From Gambelia wislizenii (taxonomy: Eukaryota; Chordata; Lepidosauria; Squamata; Crotaphytidae), in NCBI GenBank assembly GCA_030847615.1, contig JAUMIR010000005.1, positions 244,194,645 through 244,258,644 on the forward strand: DNA of 64,000 nt, written 5' to 3'. Below the pieces are notes generated by a model, which was not told the DNA's origin, ran no database searches, and saw nothing but the letters and a program-made list of their open reading frames with translations. Of the stretch, positions 1 through 37,146 are shown in pieces. Position 1 is the stretch's first letter; each line of letters begins with the position of its first letter. The position numbers and the translations under genes were made by a program.

Positions 1-56
1 GCCTCAGATTTAGACCAATTAACAGAATAGCTAGAAAAGGCGCTGAAGCTGTTGAC

Positions 57-86
57 TTATTTATTTATTTATTTATTTATTTATTA
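57..86. repeat. TTTA tetranucleotide microsatellite
   Basis: About seven tandem TTTA units lie in the intron before the first visible B4GALNT3 exon. The rest of 1-315 is intron with nothing else recognised. Confidence 0.9.
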
Positions 87-315
87 TCTGTCTTATTTAT
101 GATCTGTCAGACCCCCAATACCTGTCAGTCCTCCCCACCCTATCACCCTTTGGAAGTTTTGAACTACAACTACAGTAGTCCACAACCAGATTGGGGGAGA
201 CTGCATTTGGCTTCATTGGTTGCTAGTTGTGCAGGTCTGTTGCAGAGAGTTTTTTTAATTATTTTCTAAACTGACAAATGTATATGTTTTATATGCACTT
301 ATCTCTCTCTTTCAG

Positions 316-24918
<24,603 letters not shown>

Positions 24919-25240
24919 CTGTTGTGAATTTGCACTCCTGAATCCCAGTGTGCACTTTATCCAGGCCCGTCACCAAGCACAGAACATCCCTCTCTTCTGC
25001 AGAAATCATAGCATGAGTTCAGATGCTCACACATGCCTGCATGTAATGAGAAAAGAAGTCAAAGCATGGATTGGAGAAGGTTTCCTGTAAAGGAGTAAAC
25101 AGAATCAGGAAGAAATCAGCCTTACCTCTAGCATCTTTTATCCAAAAAAGTGACTTTTGAAAGTGTAAATATACTTTCTAGTACCAGCATATCACAACAA
25201 TGCTTCTAAGAAGCAAAATAAACATTCAATATAGATTCTT
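24919..25240 (+). other. B4GALNT3: B4GALNT3 3' untranslated region (predicted extent)
   Basis: The sequence after the stop is non-repetitive and contains a canonical AATAAA about 300 bases downstream. The end is inferred from that signal, and a longer alternative 3'UTR cannot be excluded. Confidence 0.6.
25217..25222 (+). terminator. Polyadenylation signal AATAAA for B4GALNT3
   Basis: AATAAA lies in the context AAGCAAAATAAACATTC. It is the first canonical signal after the stop codon, and T-rich sequence follows at about 25260. Confidence 0.6.
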
Positions 25241-26269
25241 CTCCAGCCGAGCATAAAAGCCTTTTTTTTAAATTGTGCCTTCCTATTTCTTAATATTTTT
25301 TTTTACATGATGCTTTAAATTATTAAAAAGGAAACACAGACATAATGTGACAGTTCTTACACCTAAGTGAACTATTTCCTATAGTTTTGGGTATCCTTTG
25401 AGGGTCTCCAGTTATAAAAGGGCAGCTTTTCTGCCAACACAGGTCAGAGTATTCTGGTGAATGGATACAAATGAAAAGGCACCAGAATTGGAGCGCCTTG
25501 CACATGATGTTAGCAGGAGAATTATGCGTTTATATCTTGTATGGGTTGTTGTCATTTTTTTGAAGATACTTGAACAACAAAAATCCTGAAATTCATGCCT
25601 TTGGACCAAACATGAGCTGTGTCTGCATACCTGTGCATCTACCCATTCAGGAGATATAGGGGAGTCTTCATTTGAAGCATATCATGCCCTACTCAGGTAC
25701 AGCAAAAGGAATGTGGGCCTTGTATTGAAACTGATGTAAATTGCTTTTTTCCCAGGATTATTCAACAGTTCATTTGACTGAGTTATGGTCATGGAGTTGA
25801 AACCAAACTAGGACCTGAATCAGTTGTTGACACAGAATTGTGTTTATCCTGACAATCGTATGGAATGTTGATTAAGGAACGTAGGGAACTGGAAATATGG
25901 ACACAAGACCAATTCCTCTTTCTTTAAACCAGTATGTAGCCTAGCACTTGAGAGATTCACAGTCCTAGGCATGTCTACTCAAAAGCCAGCCCCATTGAGT
26001 TCAATACCTTTTATGTGCTTTTCTATTTATTGTGCAATTCCAATATTGTTGGCTGGTTTTCATTTTTATTGCAAGGTGCTGTAAGCCACCCTGGGAAAAG
26101 TAATTTTGAAGGACAGGATATAATGTTGTTTTGTAAAATAATTTAAATGTATGTTACAATTTATTAAGTTCAGGTATTGATTATGTGTGAAGAATAGGTG
26201 TGCTTGCATCTTTGTAACAAAAGGAGATTCAGAGAGTGGTGAGAAGAGAGCTCCTCTAAGACAAGGAGC
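25241..26269. other. Intergenic, nothing recognised
   Basis: This stretch follows the B4GALNT3 3' end. The part at 26045-26150 resembles a LINE-tail repeat (GGTGCTGTAAGCCACCCTGG); nothing else was found. Confidence 0.5.
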
Positions 26270-26507
26270 TGAGAGGCCAACATGGTGTAGTGGTTTGAAT
26301 GTTGAACTAGGATTCCAAGAGACCAGAGTTCAAATCCCTGCTCGACTGTGGAAACCCACTCAGTGGCCTTGGTCAAGTCACATTCTCTCAACCTCAAAAG
26401 AAAACAAAGGCAATCCCCCTCTGAACAAGTAATGTGAAGAAAACCCCATGATAGGGTTGCCTTAGGGTCACCATAAGTCAGAAATTACTTGAAGGCACAC
26501 AACAACA
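26270..26507 (+). repeat. tRNA-derived SINE (Sauria SINE-like), copy 2
   Basis: TGGTGTAGTGGTTTGAATG (box A region) and GAGTTCAAATCCCTGCTC (box B) lead into CACCATAAGTCAGAAATTAC and TTGAAGGCACACAACAACA. It is nearly full length. Confidence 0.85.
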
Positions 26508-27543
26508 GGAAATGTAGCTGTTGACTATCTGCACTGCAGTTTTAGACAGACCAGAAAAGCAACTTTCTTTTGTGCTAGTTGATGCAAGAGTTGAGCATGA
26601 CACTCTCAGGAAATAAATGTTTCAATTTTGTTGTAGCAGATTGGTAGAAGCTGTTTGTTTAGTTGAGGTTTGTGTCTATGTGTGTGTGGGGGGGGTGTCC
26701 AGAAGTCTCCATCTTTTTCCTAAGTTGAGTTTTGAACAGTGCCACGCTATAATATGTTGTTCAAAAACCTGCTACCTTACTCCCTTACCCAGTGATGATC
26801 ATAGCTGATAACCCCAAATCTTTCTATACTTGTAAACCCTGAAGACCTCCTTACAGTGTGCTTGGTGCCAGAAAACACCCCATGAGAACAAGGAAGGCCT
26901 TATTAAAAAATCTGAATTCCAGCTATATGAGAAAGGAAGACATGGTGATGTCAGTTTAGTCAGTTTATTTGCACTCTGCACAAGACTGGTTTTGTGACCA
27001 TGGAAATAGTAGAATGTAGAGCCCTTGGCGGTATGAAAATAAGCTCCAAATGTCTAGGAGTTGAGACACAACTTAAATACAGTTTTTAAAAAAAAAAAAA
27101 AATCTTGATAATAGTTGCTGATAAAGAAACAGCTCTTGTTGACCGTTCAGTCTTGGATTAATTATCTTCCTGTTCCAATTGATTCATGTAAATATGGGTA
27201 TTGTAGAGCAGTGTGAGAAAGATTTCAGTCTCAAAGGGCTAGAATCCAGGCATAGCAAGACAGTTTCAGAGGGGTTCAATTATTTTCTCCCGGGAAAGAT
27301 GATGCTTGGGGCACAGAGAGGTTCCCAGCAGTAAGGCCAATTTCAGCAGTTAAATCAAAGCAGCAACTTCTAGGAGCCAGCTGCTTATGCACTCCACGAT
27401 GGCATTTTGAGTTCAGAAATGGAACTAGGGAGATTTGGGCCTATGTGTCTAAGATGCTGCAGACAAAAGGATCCCGTCCCCACCAACCACCACCAGCACA
27501 TTCATAAGGCTGGCCTTTCAAGTCTTGTAGTTTACCTGCATTG

Positions 27544-27581
<38 letters not shown>

Positions 27582-28155
27582 ATCACATGCAAGATTTGAC
27601 TGTAGTTCAGAAGTGTTAAAAATGGATAAAATAAGCTCTGTTCCTTCCTGCAACCATCCAAGAGTCAGGACATTTCTTTCACACAGGAAAGAATGTTATG
27701 GTTCCCTCAATTTTGGTATACGCTACTCAATTCTAAATGTAGGAAGTCTACAGCTGATGCATTTGTTGTTTCCTCTCTGAGGAAAGAGAGATGCTATTTG
27801 TATCTTGTTAACTGATTTAAAAATTATGATTGACATCTTGTTGATTAGTTCCAACTGAAGTACTGTAGATATATTAAGTTGTTGAATAGTGGGTCTACTC
27901 TACTCAGGATTTAGGCCATATTCATCTAAATCAGACCATTCTGTTGTAGAAATTAGTTTTAAAATGGCCAACAAGACTTCCTGGCTTTTGTTTTGCACAT
28001 CTACACCATATTTTATGTTTAAGATTACAGGTACAAATTCAGTGATTTCATAATTCAGAACTATTAGGGAAGCTGCTTATATCAAGTTAGAACTTTGGTC
28101 CATCCAGCCCAGCAATCCATGTGGTTATACAGATGTTGCTGAAGTACAACTCCCA
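26508..28155. other. Intergenic, mostly unrecognised
   Basis: Holds a G run at 26690-26695, an A run at 27088-27103 and a TG microsatellite at 27545-27579. No gene or element was recognised. Confidence 0.45.
27545..27579. repeat. TG dinucleotide microsatellite
   Basis: About seventeen uninterrupted TG units. Confidence 0.97.
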
Positions 28156-28159
28156 GCTT

Positions 28160-28245
28160 TCCCCACCATTCACTATAGTGGCTAGAGTTGCTGGGAAATG
28201 CAGTCCAACAACACCCAGAGGGCCATATGATTCCCAACCTGCTCT
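28160..28245. repeat. Short palindromic repeat, CAACTCCCAGC family
   Basis: TACAACTCCCAGCTTTCC and GGAAATGCAGTCCAACAAC are inverted, followed by CACCCAGAGGGCCATATGAT as in related copies. Confidence 0.55.
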
Positions 28246-28346
28246 AGAGCAGTATTGTCAACTTTAACTGTCAGTGTCTCTCCAGAATTTGGGATAGGAC
28301 TTCTTGGATAATCCATAATATTCCATGGTAGTCTCTCTTAAAAGTA

Positions 28347-28556
28347 CTGTGGGCTCTTGGTATATTTTGGGGTTGGTTCCAGGACCTCCTATGGATACCA
28401 AAATCCATGGACGCTCAAGTCCCATTATATGCAATGGCAAAGTAAAATGGTGTTCCTTATAGAGATAGATTTGCTTTTTGGAATTAAAAAAAAAAATTCA
28501 AGCCATGAATGGTTGAATCCATGGGTGCAGAATCCATGGATATGGAACGCTGACTG
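28347..28556. mobile_element. Tigger/MER2-like MITE
   Basis: It contains GGTTGGTTCCAGGACCTCC and ATGGATACCAAAATCCATGG, then GACGCTCAAGTCCCATTATA, which match MER2/Tigger-type sequence known in many vertebrates. TA flanks both ends (28345-28346 and 28557-28558). Confidence 0.85.
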
Positions 28557-28721
28557 TATTAACCAGTCCAGTGATACTTATCTTCCAAATTCAAATGAGA
28601 TGGTGTGTGTTCAGGGTGTATAGGGTAGCTATAGTTTTATTTATTTATCTTGGATCATAACTAAATGTGTGCAGATTAAACTGATTGACCTGCACAATTA
28701 ATTAACTAAGATTTCTCTAAC

Positions 28722-29030
28722 CCAGAGGTGGGACAAAATGCAGCCCACAGCCGCAAGTGACCTGCCAGCCCCTATCTTGCAATTGTCGCACCTCTTTCCC
28801 CGTAATCAACTAAAATAAAAACAAGATGCTACTGAAATTCAGCAGCACAGTGTGTTGCCACTGCCTTTTGCTGCTGAAATTTGGCAGCAAACCATAGCAA
28901 AAGGTTTCTAATCATACGGACCATTTCCATGTAACACCTGTCAGAATAATATCCCTTTAAGTGCAGAGAGAAAATGTTGGAGCTACAGATCACTCTGATG
29001 GCACAGCTGAAATGGGTGTGTGCACAGCTG
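28722..29030 (+). repeat. Possible hAT/Charlie-like element fragment
   Basis: CCAGAGGTGGGACAAAATGC at the start resembles the family terminus. Body sequence GCCCACAGCCGCAAGTGACC supports it, but the right end was not found. Confidence 0.4.
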
Positions 29031-29039
29031 TAGCTAGGC

Positions 29040-29875
29040 AGGTGACTAGCCAAACACACCTATAAAGATATACTCTGTGTAGGTTAGTATTGTGGGTTGG
29101 TGTCGAGGAGTGTTGGATGTTTGGAGAATTGCTGTTGGATTTGTTATTGAGGTTTGCTGTATAAATTCTGTAAGCCTCCAGATATTATTGGAAGGACCTT
29201 GCTGCTTGTAAGTCTTCTTATTGTGGGTAAAAGTGGGTCAGAGCAGTGATAAAGCCTGCTAGCTGAAGCCTTTGTTTTTTAAGCCCTATTCTGCTGCATA
29301 GTTTATCTGCTGTTTGGCTACTCCTGGGTTTAGTTCGTTCCCAGGCTGTGCCAGTCACCTCTCAGTGGGCATATACTGAGTGGACAGTGGGTTATGGGCC
29401 TAGTATAGGCCAGTACATCCCAGTACAGAGTGGGATGCTGCTGGGGTGGAGCCAGGCTCTGACAAACTGTCTGGCTGAGGGGGTTTTTTTGGACTCTGTG
29501 TGTTTTTGAAGAAGGCAGTCAGTCAGCTAGCACTTGGCTTGTTTTTGTTTCACTTTTGCTTGACCCTGTAATCTTTCATGGAAGACTCAATGACCTTCAG
29601 CATTTTGTTGTTGTTGTTTCTCTTGCTGTGTTTGGATGCGCCTGCAGATATGGCCAGCAACACAGGCTTGTTGAGTTTTGAGAAACTAAACAGCTTCAAT
29701 TATCACTCCTGGCCCGTTATGATGCAAAGTTTCCTCATTAGGGAGAATTTGTGGAACTATGTAGACAGCCCGCCTGCCCAGCCCTGGAATGCCGAGAAGC
29801 AACGGGCAGATAAAAAGGCTAGAGCAACCATTATTTTGTCTCTAGAGCCTAGCCAGCTAATGCATGTGCACTGAG
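29040..29875 (+). mobile_element. Ty1/copia-like retrotransposon, 5' part
   Basis: An open frame at 29578-29874 has, from the second Met at 29650, copia gag phrases: FEKLNSFNYHSWPVMM, FLIRENLWNYV and ATIILSLEPSQLMHV. About 500 bases upstream may be LTR and leader, with a TATA-like CCTATAAAGATATAC at 29060. The similarity stops at 29875, with no protease, integrase or reverse transcriptase. No second LTR was found, so it is a 3'-truncated remnant. Confidence 0.65.
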
Positions 29876-32800
29876 TGAACAACCCCTGCCCCTTCTACAC
29901 AACAAATCTGAAAACCCACAAGAGCCAAGTTTTCAGGAAATAGGCAGCTGCTGCCAGCTGTGTAGGGCATCTTTGGCTGTCAGAGAAGGAGGAGAGTTGA
30001 CAGCAGAAGCAATATGGGCAGGCTGGAGCAGCATCCTGTCCTCACTGCCCTTGTGAAAACAGCACCTTCCCATTTAAGAAAGTGTGGGGAGGAGCTGTTT
30101 GTGTTTTTGTGTCTGGACATATGTGTGTTTTTAAAAATAAGTGTGGCCCTCAAGGATTTGCCAAACCCTGAGAGTTCCCCTTGGCCCAGCTCACCTGACC
30201 ACCCCTATTCTAACCGCTTCTCATACACACCCTCAAACACTGGCTGTAGGATCCAGGGTGGGGTTTTGATCTCCAGTCAAGGCAGAAGACAAAAATGAAT
30301 GGGACTGCTGTATTGTCTGAATATATTGTTGTTGTTGTTTTGATAGTCATTATTTTTTAATTATTTTCTTTGAAGTACCCTCTGTTTTACAGTAAATATT
30401 TGAAATTTTGATGTATTTAAATTCTGTGCTGCACCTCTGAAAAGTGTGCCTTAAATATGACTCCCAACTTTTTCTTATTTGTAAGAGGAAACAGAAGCAC
30501 CTCAGTGAGTTTATAAATACAGATTTCTTATTGAAAATCAATGTGCTGTGTCTTTCTTCTTCTTTTTTTGTCTTGCCTTCCTATAACATTGTCCAGGGAT
30601 GAGAAACCAGAATTTCCATTTCCCACCCCCACCTCCATTTTGAAGTAAAATGTACAAATTTATGGAAGGAAATACCTTCATTTTCCAGTTACAACCTACA
30701 TGAGTGCCTTTCTCCCATTCCGTCAAATAATCTTAGTGGTCTCTTATTTTAAAATAATACAAGTAGAAGGTTTCTGTTTTTAAGTTGTTTCAGGCAGAGT
30801 TCTTCCTGCAGTAAGGCTGAAGGCTCACATGGCTGGTTCATGTGGCATGTTTTCATGTCCACACTTTTTTAATTCGATACCTCCCTTTACTGTTGGGTAT
30901 TGCTGGCTTGTGCACACAAGCAAGTCAGTTTTCTCAACAGATTGATTCCACTAATTCATTAATCTGTGCATTACCCATAGCAGGCTTTCTGGGGCTGTTT
31001 TAATTTTGCCAGGGCCTTTTTACAGGAGTGATGCACTGAAGGGGCTGTTTCATGTCAACATTGACACATAGGTATTACTGCATTGTTGCCGACATTTTCT
31101 CTGCCCCCTGCTCAGGATATGGACTCCATATGTCCTCCATAAAATGCTGGGGATGAGCAGGACAATTCCATGAGAAAAGCCTAATTTAGAAGTGCCCCAA
31201 AGCCACGATCCTATTGGCTGAAGTAACTATGCTCACATTGGTGGTGGGATTGCAAGCAGTGGCACAGCAGCTGAAACAAAATCATGAGGGTGCCACCATG
31301 ACAGTAGGGAAGGGGAAGACAGACTAACAAGTCATTTCTATTGGAAGAAAGCTGCTTGCTGGTTCCTGATCTACTCAGGAACTGGCAGGGCAGCTTCCTC
31401 TGGCAGTGGAGGTGAATTTCTCTTCTATCCCACTGTTGCTGCTCGCACACAACTGCAAAACAAAGTCATATATTAATATAGTCTCAGTGCCAGGATACTT
31501 TGACTTGGACCAGAATCCTTTTGGTGACTGCTTCATTGTAAGTCACCAAGAAGATTCCAGACCAATTCAAAATACTTTGGCTATGAAGACCCATTCCCCC
31601 TCCCAATCTGCTAACAGGTGACAGGGAGAGGTAGACCTTCAACTAATAAGTGTTTCCACCGAGGTCCTGGGCAATGCATGTGCAGTTCTACACCAGTTCA
31701 TGAGCATCCAGTGGCTGTCCTCCTTCTATAGCCATTCTTTGCTCCAGGGGGTCAGATCCAATAGGAAAGATGTGCATACAAGACCTAAACTCCACTACCA
31801 GGACAAGGTGATGATAATATTTCTCTATAATTCTTGAGATATAAATGGGGAGACTGTAAGCTTCTCGCAACTGGCTGAGATCTTACATGGCCGAGTGTGC
31901 TGTCAGAGTTTTGCATGCAGGGGTTTGCTACAGCTTTCCTGACACCACCACCAGGATTCATCATTGCACTGTGATAGCCCCACTGTCCCACAGCCATTCC
32001 TTTGCTGGTACAGAGCAGGAGGGATTGGAAAGGCATCTGGCTATGTCCCCATGGCCATAAGCAGACTGATGAGATCTATTCACTGGGAGGTCTCAGCATA
32101 TGATGCATCAGTCTGCATCTCACTATGGGAACACAGCCATGTGCTTCTCTGATTCCCTCTGCTCTCTTATCTGCAATGGGATGATGTGGGGGGATCAGTG
32201 CTACAGTGCATCCAGTAGAGGGGCTTCAGATATTGCGGAGGGAAGAAGAGAATACCAACCTCCACAATGGCAAAAAAAAAAAAAAGACATAGGCAGTCGT
32301 AAGAGGATAGCAGCCACAGTCACCTACATTGAGTAATTACAACTGAATATATGAATAAACATTTAACACCTTAAGATAAAATATACTTTAATAAATAAAG
32401 AGAAAGCAAATAATACCTGCAATATGCAAAAGATGCTCCAGTTCTAAGTGGGATAACAACAATGCCAGTCCTTTCAAAATAATGTAAAATTGCACAAAGC
32501 ACAGCACTGATTAAAAAAATAAACTTATGTCCAGAACAATGCACTACATACAAGAACAAGATTAACTTGTGCAGCCTTACAATATGTTGCATGACTATGA
32601 ACAATATTTTTTTATTAAATCAAGCAAAAGTTTGAAATTTAATTCATCATCCCCATATGTTGGCGGTTACTATGATCCCAAGCTATATTCTATAAAAAAT
32701 AAAACATATACCAGTAGGATTAAAATTCATGTTGCGTAATATAGCCATTTGGGCTTAAGGAGCATTGACTCCATGCTTGCATACCTTTGTGTGCACAGAA

Positions 32801-34432
32801 CCATCTCTTTTGCTGAACATAACATGGGAATGCAGGTTAGCAATGGAGCTCGAGATATACAACACATGGTCAACAAAGGGAGTCCAAGTCTGCACTGGAA
32901 CCTCTGCACCACCACTAATCATTGGCTGAAGGTGTGAGGGATGCTCTTGGGTAGGTGGACAAACTTATTTTTTTCTCTGAGGGACATATACATCCCCTTG
33001 GAGGTAACCTGTCAGAAGCTGCATGTTGATGAAAGGCAGGGGTTAAGCCAGCTGTGGGGGAAGACAGACCACGCTTTTCTCTTTCCTCCCTCTTTTTGAG
33101 CCTTTCCCTTTGCCTATTTCTTTTGGAAACTTCCACTGCCCTCCACAGCACCATGCCATGCATCAGGCTGCTGGAAGGGGTGTGTGGGTAGAAGTCCAGA
33201 TCTCTTTCAGGGGGCTTATGAAATTAGACCAAGGGATGAATTTGGCCCAAGGGAAACAAATTGCTCACCGGTGGTGCATGCTCCTGTTTCCCCATGTTCT
33301 TCTAGCTGGTCCTGTCTTTTCCCCGAACTCAAAACTAGAGATATCCTTCATGCTTACACCTGGAAAAAATTATTTGTAATGTAATAGCTGCCTTCCCTCC
33401 AAGGAGTCTGCAAGATGTGTTCCTTTGGGAGTCACTGTTCTAAACAACCCCCGCTCCCCGTGCTTGTTAACTCTGATATATTTCTGCATTGGAGTGATGG
33501 GCAAAACACAGCCAGAGACAAAATAGGTAGGTTGTTTTTCTAGGGAGGTGGTTTGTTGTATGCTCGCAGGAGGTGGTTTAATTCATTTTTTCCCTAGTAC
33601 ACTGGGGTCCCATGGGACATGCTTTGGCAATCACTATTGTTCCCCACTGTCCAGTTATTGCACATTTTGCACTCATCTGACGTTATATTCAATTTTTCTA
33701 AAACTTTGAAACAATTGCGCTTACTGTGATAATGACTGTTGCTACTGTTATCAAAGTATACCGTTGGCTCTTTGAGGGGTGCTACTGTCCTGCTAGCCAG
33801 ACAGTTTTTGCTTGTATGCAAACCTTTTGCAGAACTGTTTGTGGATCTCATTGGAGGAAATTGTTGGGGAAACAAGCAACTGTGAGTTGGGGAGGGGGCA
33901 AGCTCTTTTACGGATGAAATTAAATGAAGAGATGCTGCTTCTGCAATGGGGGGGGGGAAATCTTCCACTCTTCAGAGCGGCAAGCACACTGTAGAAACAG
34001 CCCCCGCGGAGCAACTCCCAAAGGTCTGAAACTGGGTTGACCGAAGAAGTTGCCTGTTACACATGGAACATCAGGTCTGAGGTCAGTAAAACTGTAAGAA
34101 GGTATCCCAATCACCGGTCATGTGCTCCAGCCTGCAAAGAAAGCCAAAAGGTTCAGGGCAGTTGTGTATCTTACCTTTCCCAGCAATAATTGATATAAAG
34201 GAGGATTTAAAATATATTCCAAAGGTAGCCCTTGAAAGACGGTAGTTGGTGATTCTGCCACATGGATGGCCATTCTGGGGCCATTTCTGATTTCACTGGA
34301 ATGTGGAATGGGTGAAAAACAGCATGGTTTAAATGCTATCGATAAGCTACACTGAACTTTACTATCTTAAAAAAAAAAAACGAGGCAGAGAATTTGAATC
34401 AGAGGCTACAGTGTGCAACTTTACAATGGGGT
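29876..34432. other. Intergenic, no gene recognised
   Basis: Many short frames, none with recognisable family similarity. A runs lie at 32274-32285 and 34371-34381. No clear element termini were found, though parts (for example 31850-32330) may be old repeats. Confidence 0.4.
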
Positions 34433-35063
34433 TGTCTATATGGCAAAAATACTCCTCATAGGATTTCAAGGAGAATATGATTTGTCTTAATGAGATCTTG
34501 CATCAATCAGCCATATTTGGAAAGAGCGGGACCAAAAATGCCAAAAACTTCACAGGAAAAGCCTTCGCAGCTTTTCCTGTATTTTTAAAAATGCTCAGTG
34601 GGGAATGCACATTCCCACTCATTGGGACAATGGATTCGCATTGCTGCACATTCCTGATTACAGCGGAAGTGGAAACCTGATTGGTTGGATGTGTGCAGGG
34701 GGTGGAGCTTGATAACAAGGGAAGCACCCGAAACCACCATGTTGGATTTTCGCAGTTAGAATCATGTGCTGAGGCAACAAAACAACCTTTCCCCCCCTAT
34801 TTATTTAAGAGGAACGTCTCACTTCTGCACCTTGGATATGCTTTTAAAAAAATACTGTTCATTGGCAGCAACTGGTGACAATAGAAATGTGAGTAATTCA
34901 CTCATGCCTGCCATCTTGATTTGCAGGCATACCCATTTGAACAATGAACACAGATAGCTTTGCATATTTGTGATCTTGCCAAAACATCGTTGAGACAAAT
35001 GAAAGCTGCTGTGAATTGGCATTAGTACGCATCAATCCACATTTTATTGCCTCATATAGACAT
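34433..35063 (+). mobile_element. hAT-like dispersed element, family H, full copy
   Basis: The left end GTCTATATGGCAAAAATAC and the right end ATTGCCTCATATAGAC share GTCTATATG as terminal inverted repeats. The body includes GAAACCACCATGTTGGATTT, GTGCTGAGGCAACAAAACA and CTGCCATCTTGATTTGCAGG, shared with 57321-57835. No coding capacity. Confidence 0.75.
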
Positions 35064-36979
35064 GTCCAATGACAGACCTATGTCACTGCCATGATATGCA
35101 TCAGGCTGATGAATTGCAATGATGCACAATGGGGCATCACATAAGATGTCCTGTTGCACAACAGAGGCTCCCATAGCATTCGGGCTCCCATGGAACATGT
35201 GCTTTGGGAAACATTATGTATCAGGGCTGTTACACAAAGGCCACACTGCCAGTTCTGTTTGTGCAGTGGTCCCAGTTCCACAGCTATGTTTCTGCCCTCC
35301 TCCTGAGAGGATTCAACTTTACAGAAGTGTAATTAGTTTATAATGACGTAACTTCCCAACTTCCCAGGAATGGTGTTATACTTTCTCCCTAAAGAGACTC
35401 GCCAGACAAGGTTCCTGAGGAGTTTCATAAGGTTGATAACAACCTTCCTATTTCCAAAAGCTCTTCTAAAATAATCCTAGTTCTTTAGTTCATATTATCT
35501 AGATATTTTTAATCTGTCATCAATTGTATTGGCTTGAAATTATAATTATTTTCTATACTGTTTTGATATTGCTGGAAAGCCTCTAGGAATGCCTTTATGA
35601 CCATAGGGTAAGACAGAAATTTCATGGATTAATTTGGGTATCTCATAATATTTATTCAGTTGGATCTGGATTGGCTGGTGGGAGTGGAGTTCCCCACCCT
35701 TCTGAGGGTTGGGGAAGTGTACTGAATGGGACAGGCTGTGAGGAAGGAGGAAGGGGGATCCCTGAAAATGAGGTGGAGGTACCATTCATGAAAAGACCAA
35801 AAAAAAAAAAAAACTTTTGGTTTAGACAAACCTTTGATTGTAAAGTAGCTATTGCTATTATTTCACTATTATGTTTTAAACACTTTAAAAATTGTTTTTA
35901 ACTTAATGGTTTTAATTTGATTGCTTATTTAATTTTTAAAACTTTTTTAAGTGTACGTTCTTTTGGCTCTATTCTGTTCTGTTCTAACTTATGCTATAAT
36001 CTGCCTTGAGTCAAACGTTGGGAGAAGAAGGGCATATTAATCAATCAATTAATCTATCTCTTCTTATTGGAGGTGCCTCTCAGCTGGGAGAGGGTTTGGG
36101 AGAACTAACTAACTAACTAACAAACTAACCAAACTCCTTATGGAAGTTGCCTCTTCCTGCTGCTCTCTATGTAGCATTTTAATGTCCCAGAGGTTGCAGT
36201 GGGGAGGAAAGGATGAAGCTCAGTTGCACGTGCCTAAACCTGGATCCAGCCCACTATTGAAACAATTTTTACATCAAAAGTCCTCTCAAGTTGACTTAAA
36301 TTAAGATGAATAACAAATCAGATTTTAAATTTTTTTAAAGCAAACAAAATTTGCCCATATTTGAGCATCTCAATGGCAGGAGAAATATGGGGCAATCCTG
36401 CTCCATTGGTTTAGCTACTTCTGCCAATGGCACACACAGACCCAAATCTACCTCTTATCCTGGGCAGTACCCCAACCAAAGAGTTTCCCAGGCACTTCAA
36501 ATCAGGGCAGTAGGAAATGTTTACTGCAGCACTCTCTTGGTCATGGGGCACATCGAGATAAGCCGCTGAAGCAGGCCACTGAGGGTTGTCGCCAGCTGCC
36601 CATCTCAATGTGCCATGTAACTAGGAGAGCACTGCAGGTGTCATTTCCCAGTGTCCCAATCTGCAGCACATGGGAAACCCTTCAGTTGGGGCATTGCCTG
36701 GCTTAGGAGGACAGTTTTAGGGGTCACATTTAGTCATTAACAAACATGAACATGAATCCTAAAAGATGAGAGATCATACAGTATATCTGTCTTACGATCT
36801 TGTAAATATTGATCAGCATTATAGATGCCATCCATCATACTTTCCCCTAATAGCAAAAACAGATGGTTGAGTGTCAACAGGATTGGCACAATAATGGGGC
36901 CAATGAGGAATCGGGGGTGGGGGAGGTATCAGCATGATCAAGTAAATAGGAGCTCACCCCTTTCTTACCCTTGCAAGGC
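35064..36979. other. Intergenic and probable NINJ2 3'UTR
   Basis: The last part, just below 36980, should be NINJ2 3'UTR. AATAAA on the - strand at 35656-35651 is a candidate signal, 1.3 kb after the stop, but is weakly supported. An A run lies at 35798-35812 and AACT units at 36103-36125. Confidence 0.4.
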
Positions 36980-37146
36980 TCAGTAGATTCTCCGACCATA
37001 ACCACTTGGATAGAGTCCTGTCTTCTGCACACCAAAGGCTGTAATGAAAATGTTGACAATGACTGTGACAAAGACGAGGATTGTGGCAATGTTGTTGAGC
37101 AAGTCCAGGCGCTGCTGCTTTGCCACATCATTCAGGTTCAGCCGAG
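36980..37146 (-). CDS. NINJ2: NINJ2 terminal coding exon and stop
   Basis: On the - strand this exon follows TGTCTTCATAG and encodes RLNLNDVAKQQRLDLLNN, the second membrane helix, and a tail VQKTGLYPSGYGRRIY before TGA. The tail differs from what is usual in mammals, as expected for the variable C terminus. No canonical AATAAA was seen just downstream; the nearest clear one on this strand is 35656-35651. Confidence 0.93.

Noticed and set aside
31211..33379. Several frames of 60-90 residues between the two genes as a third gene
   Set aside because: None shows family similarity, and no chain of frames with matching splice sites could be built.
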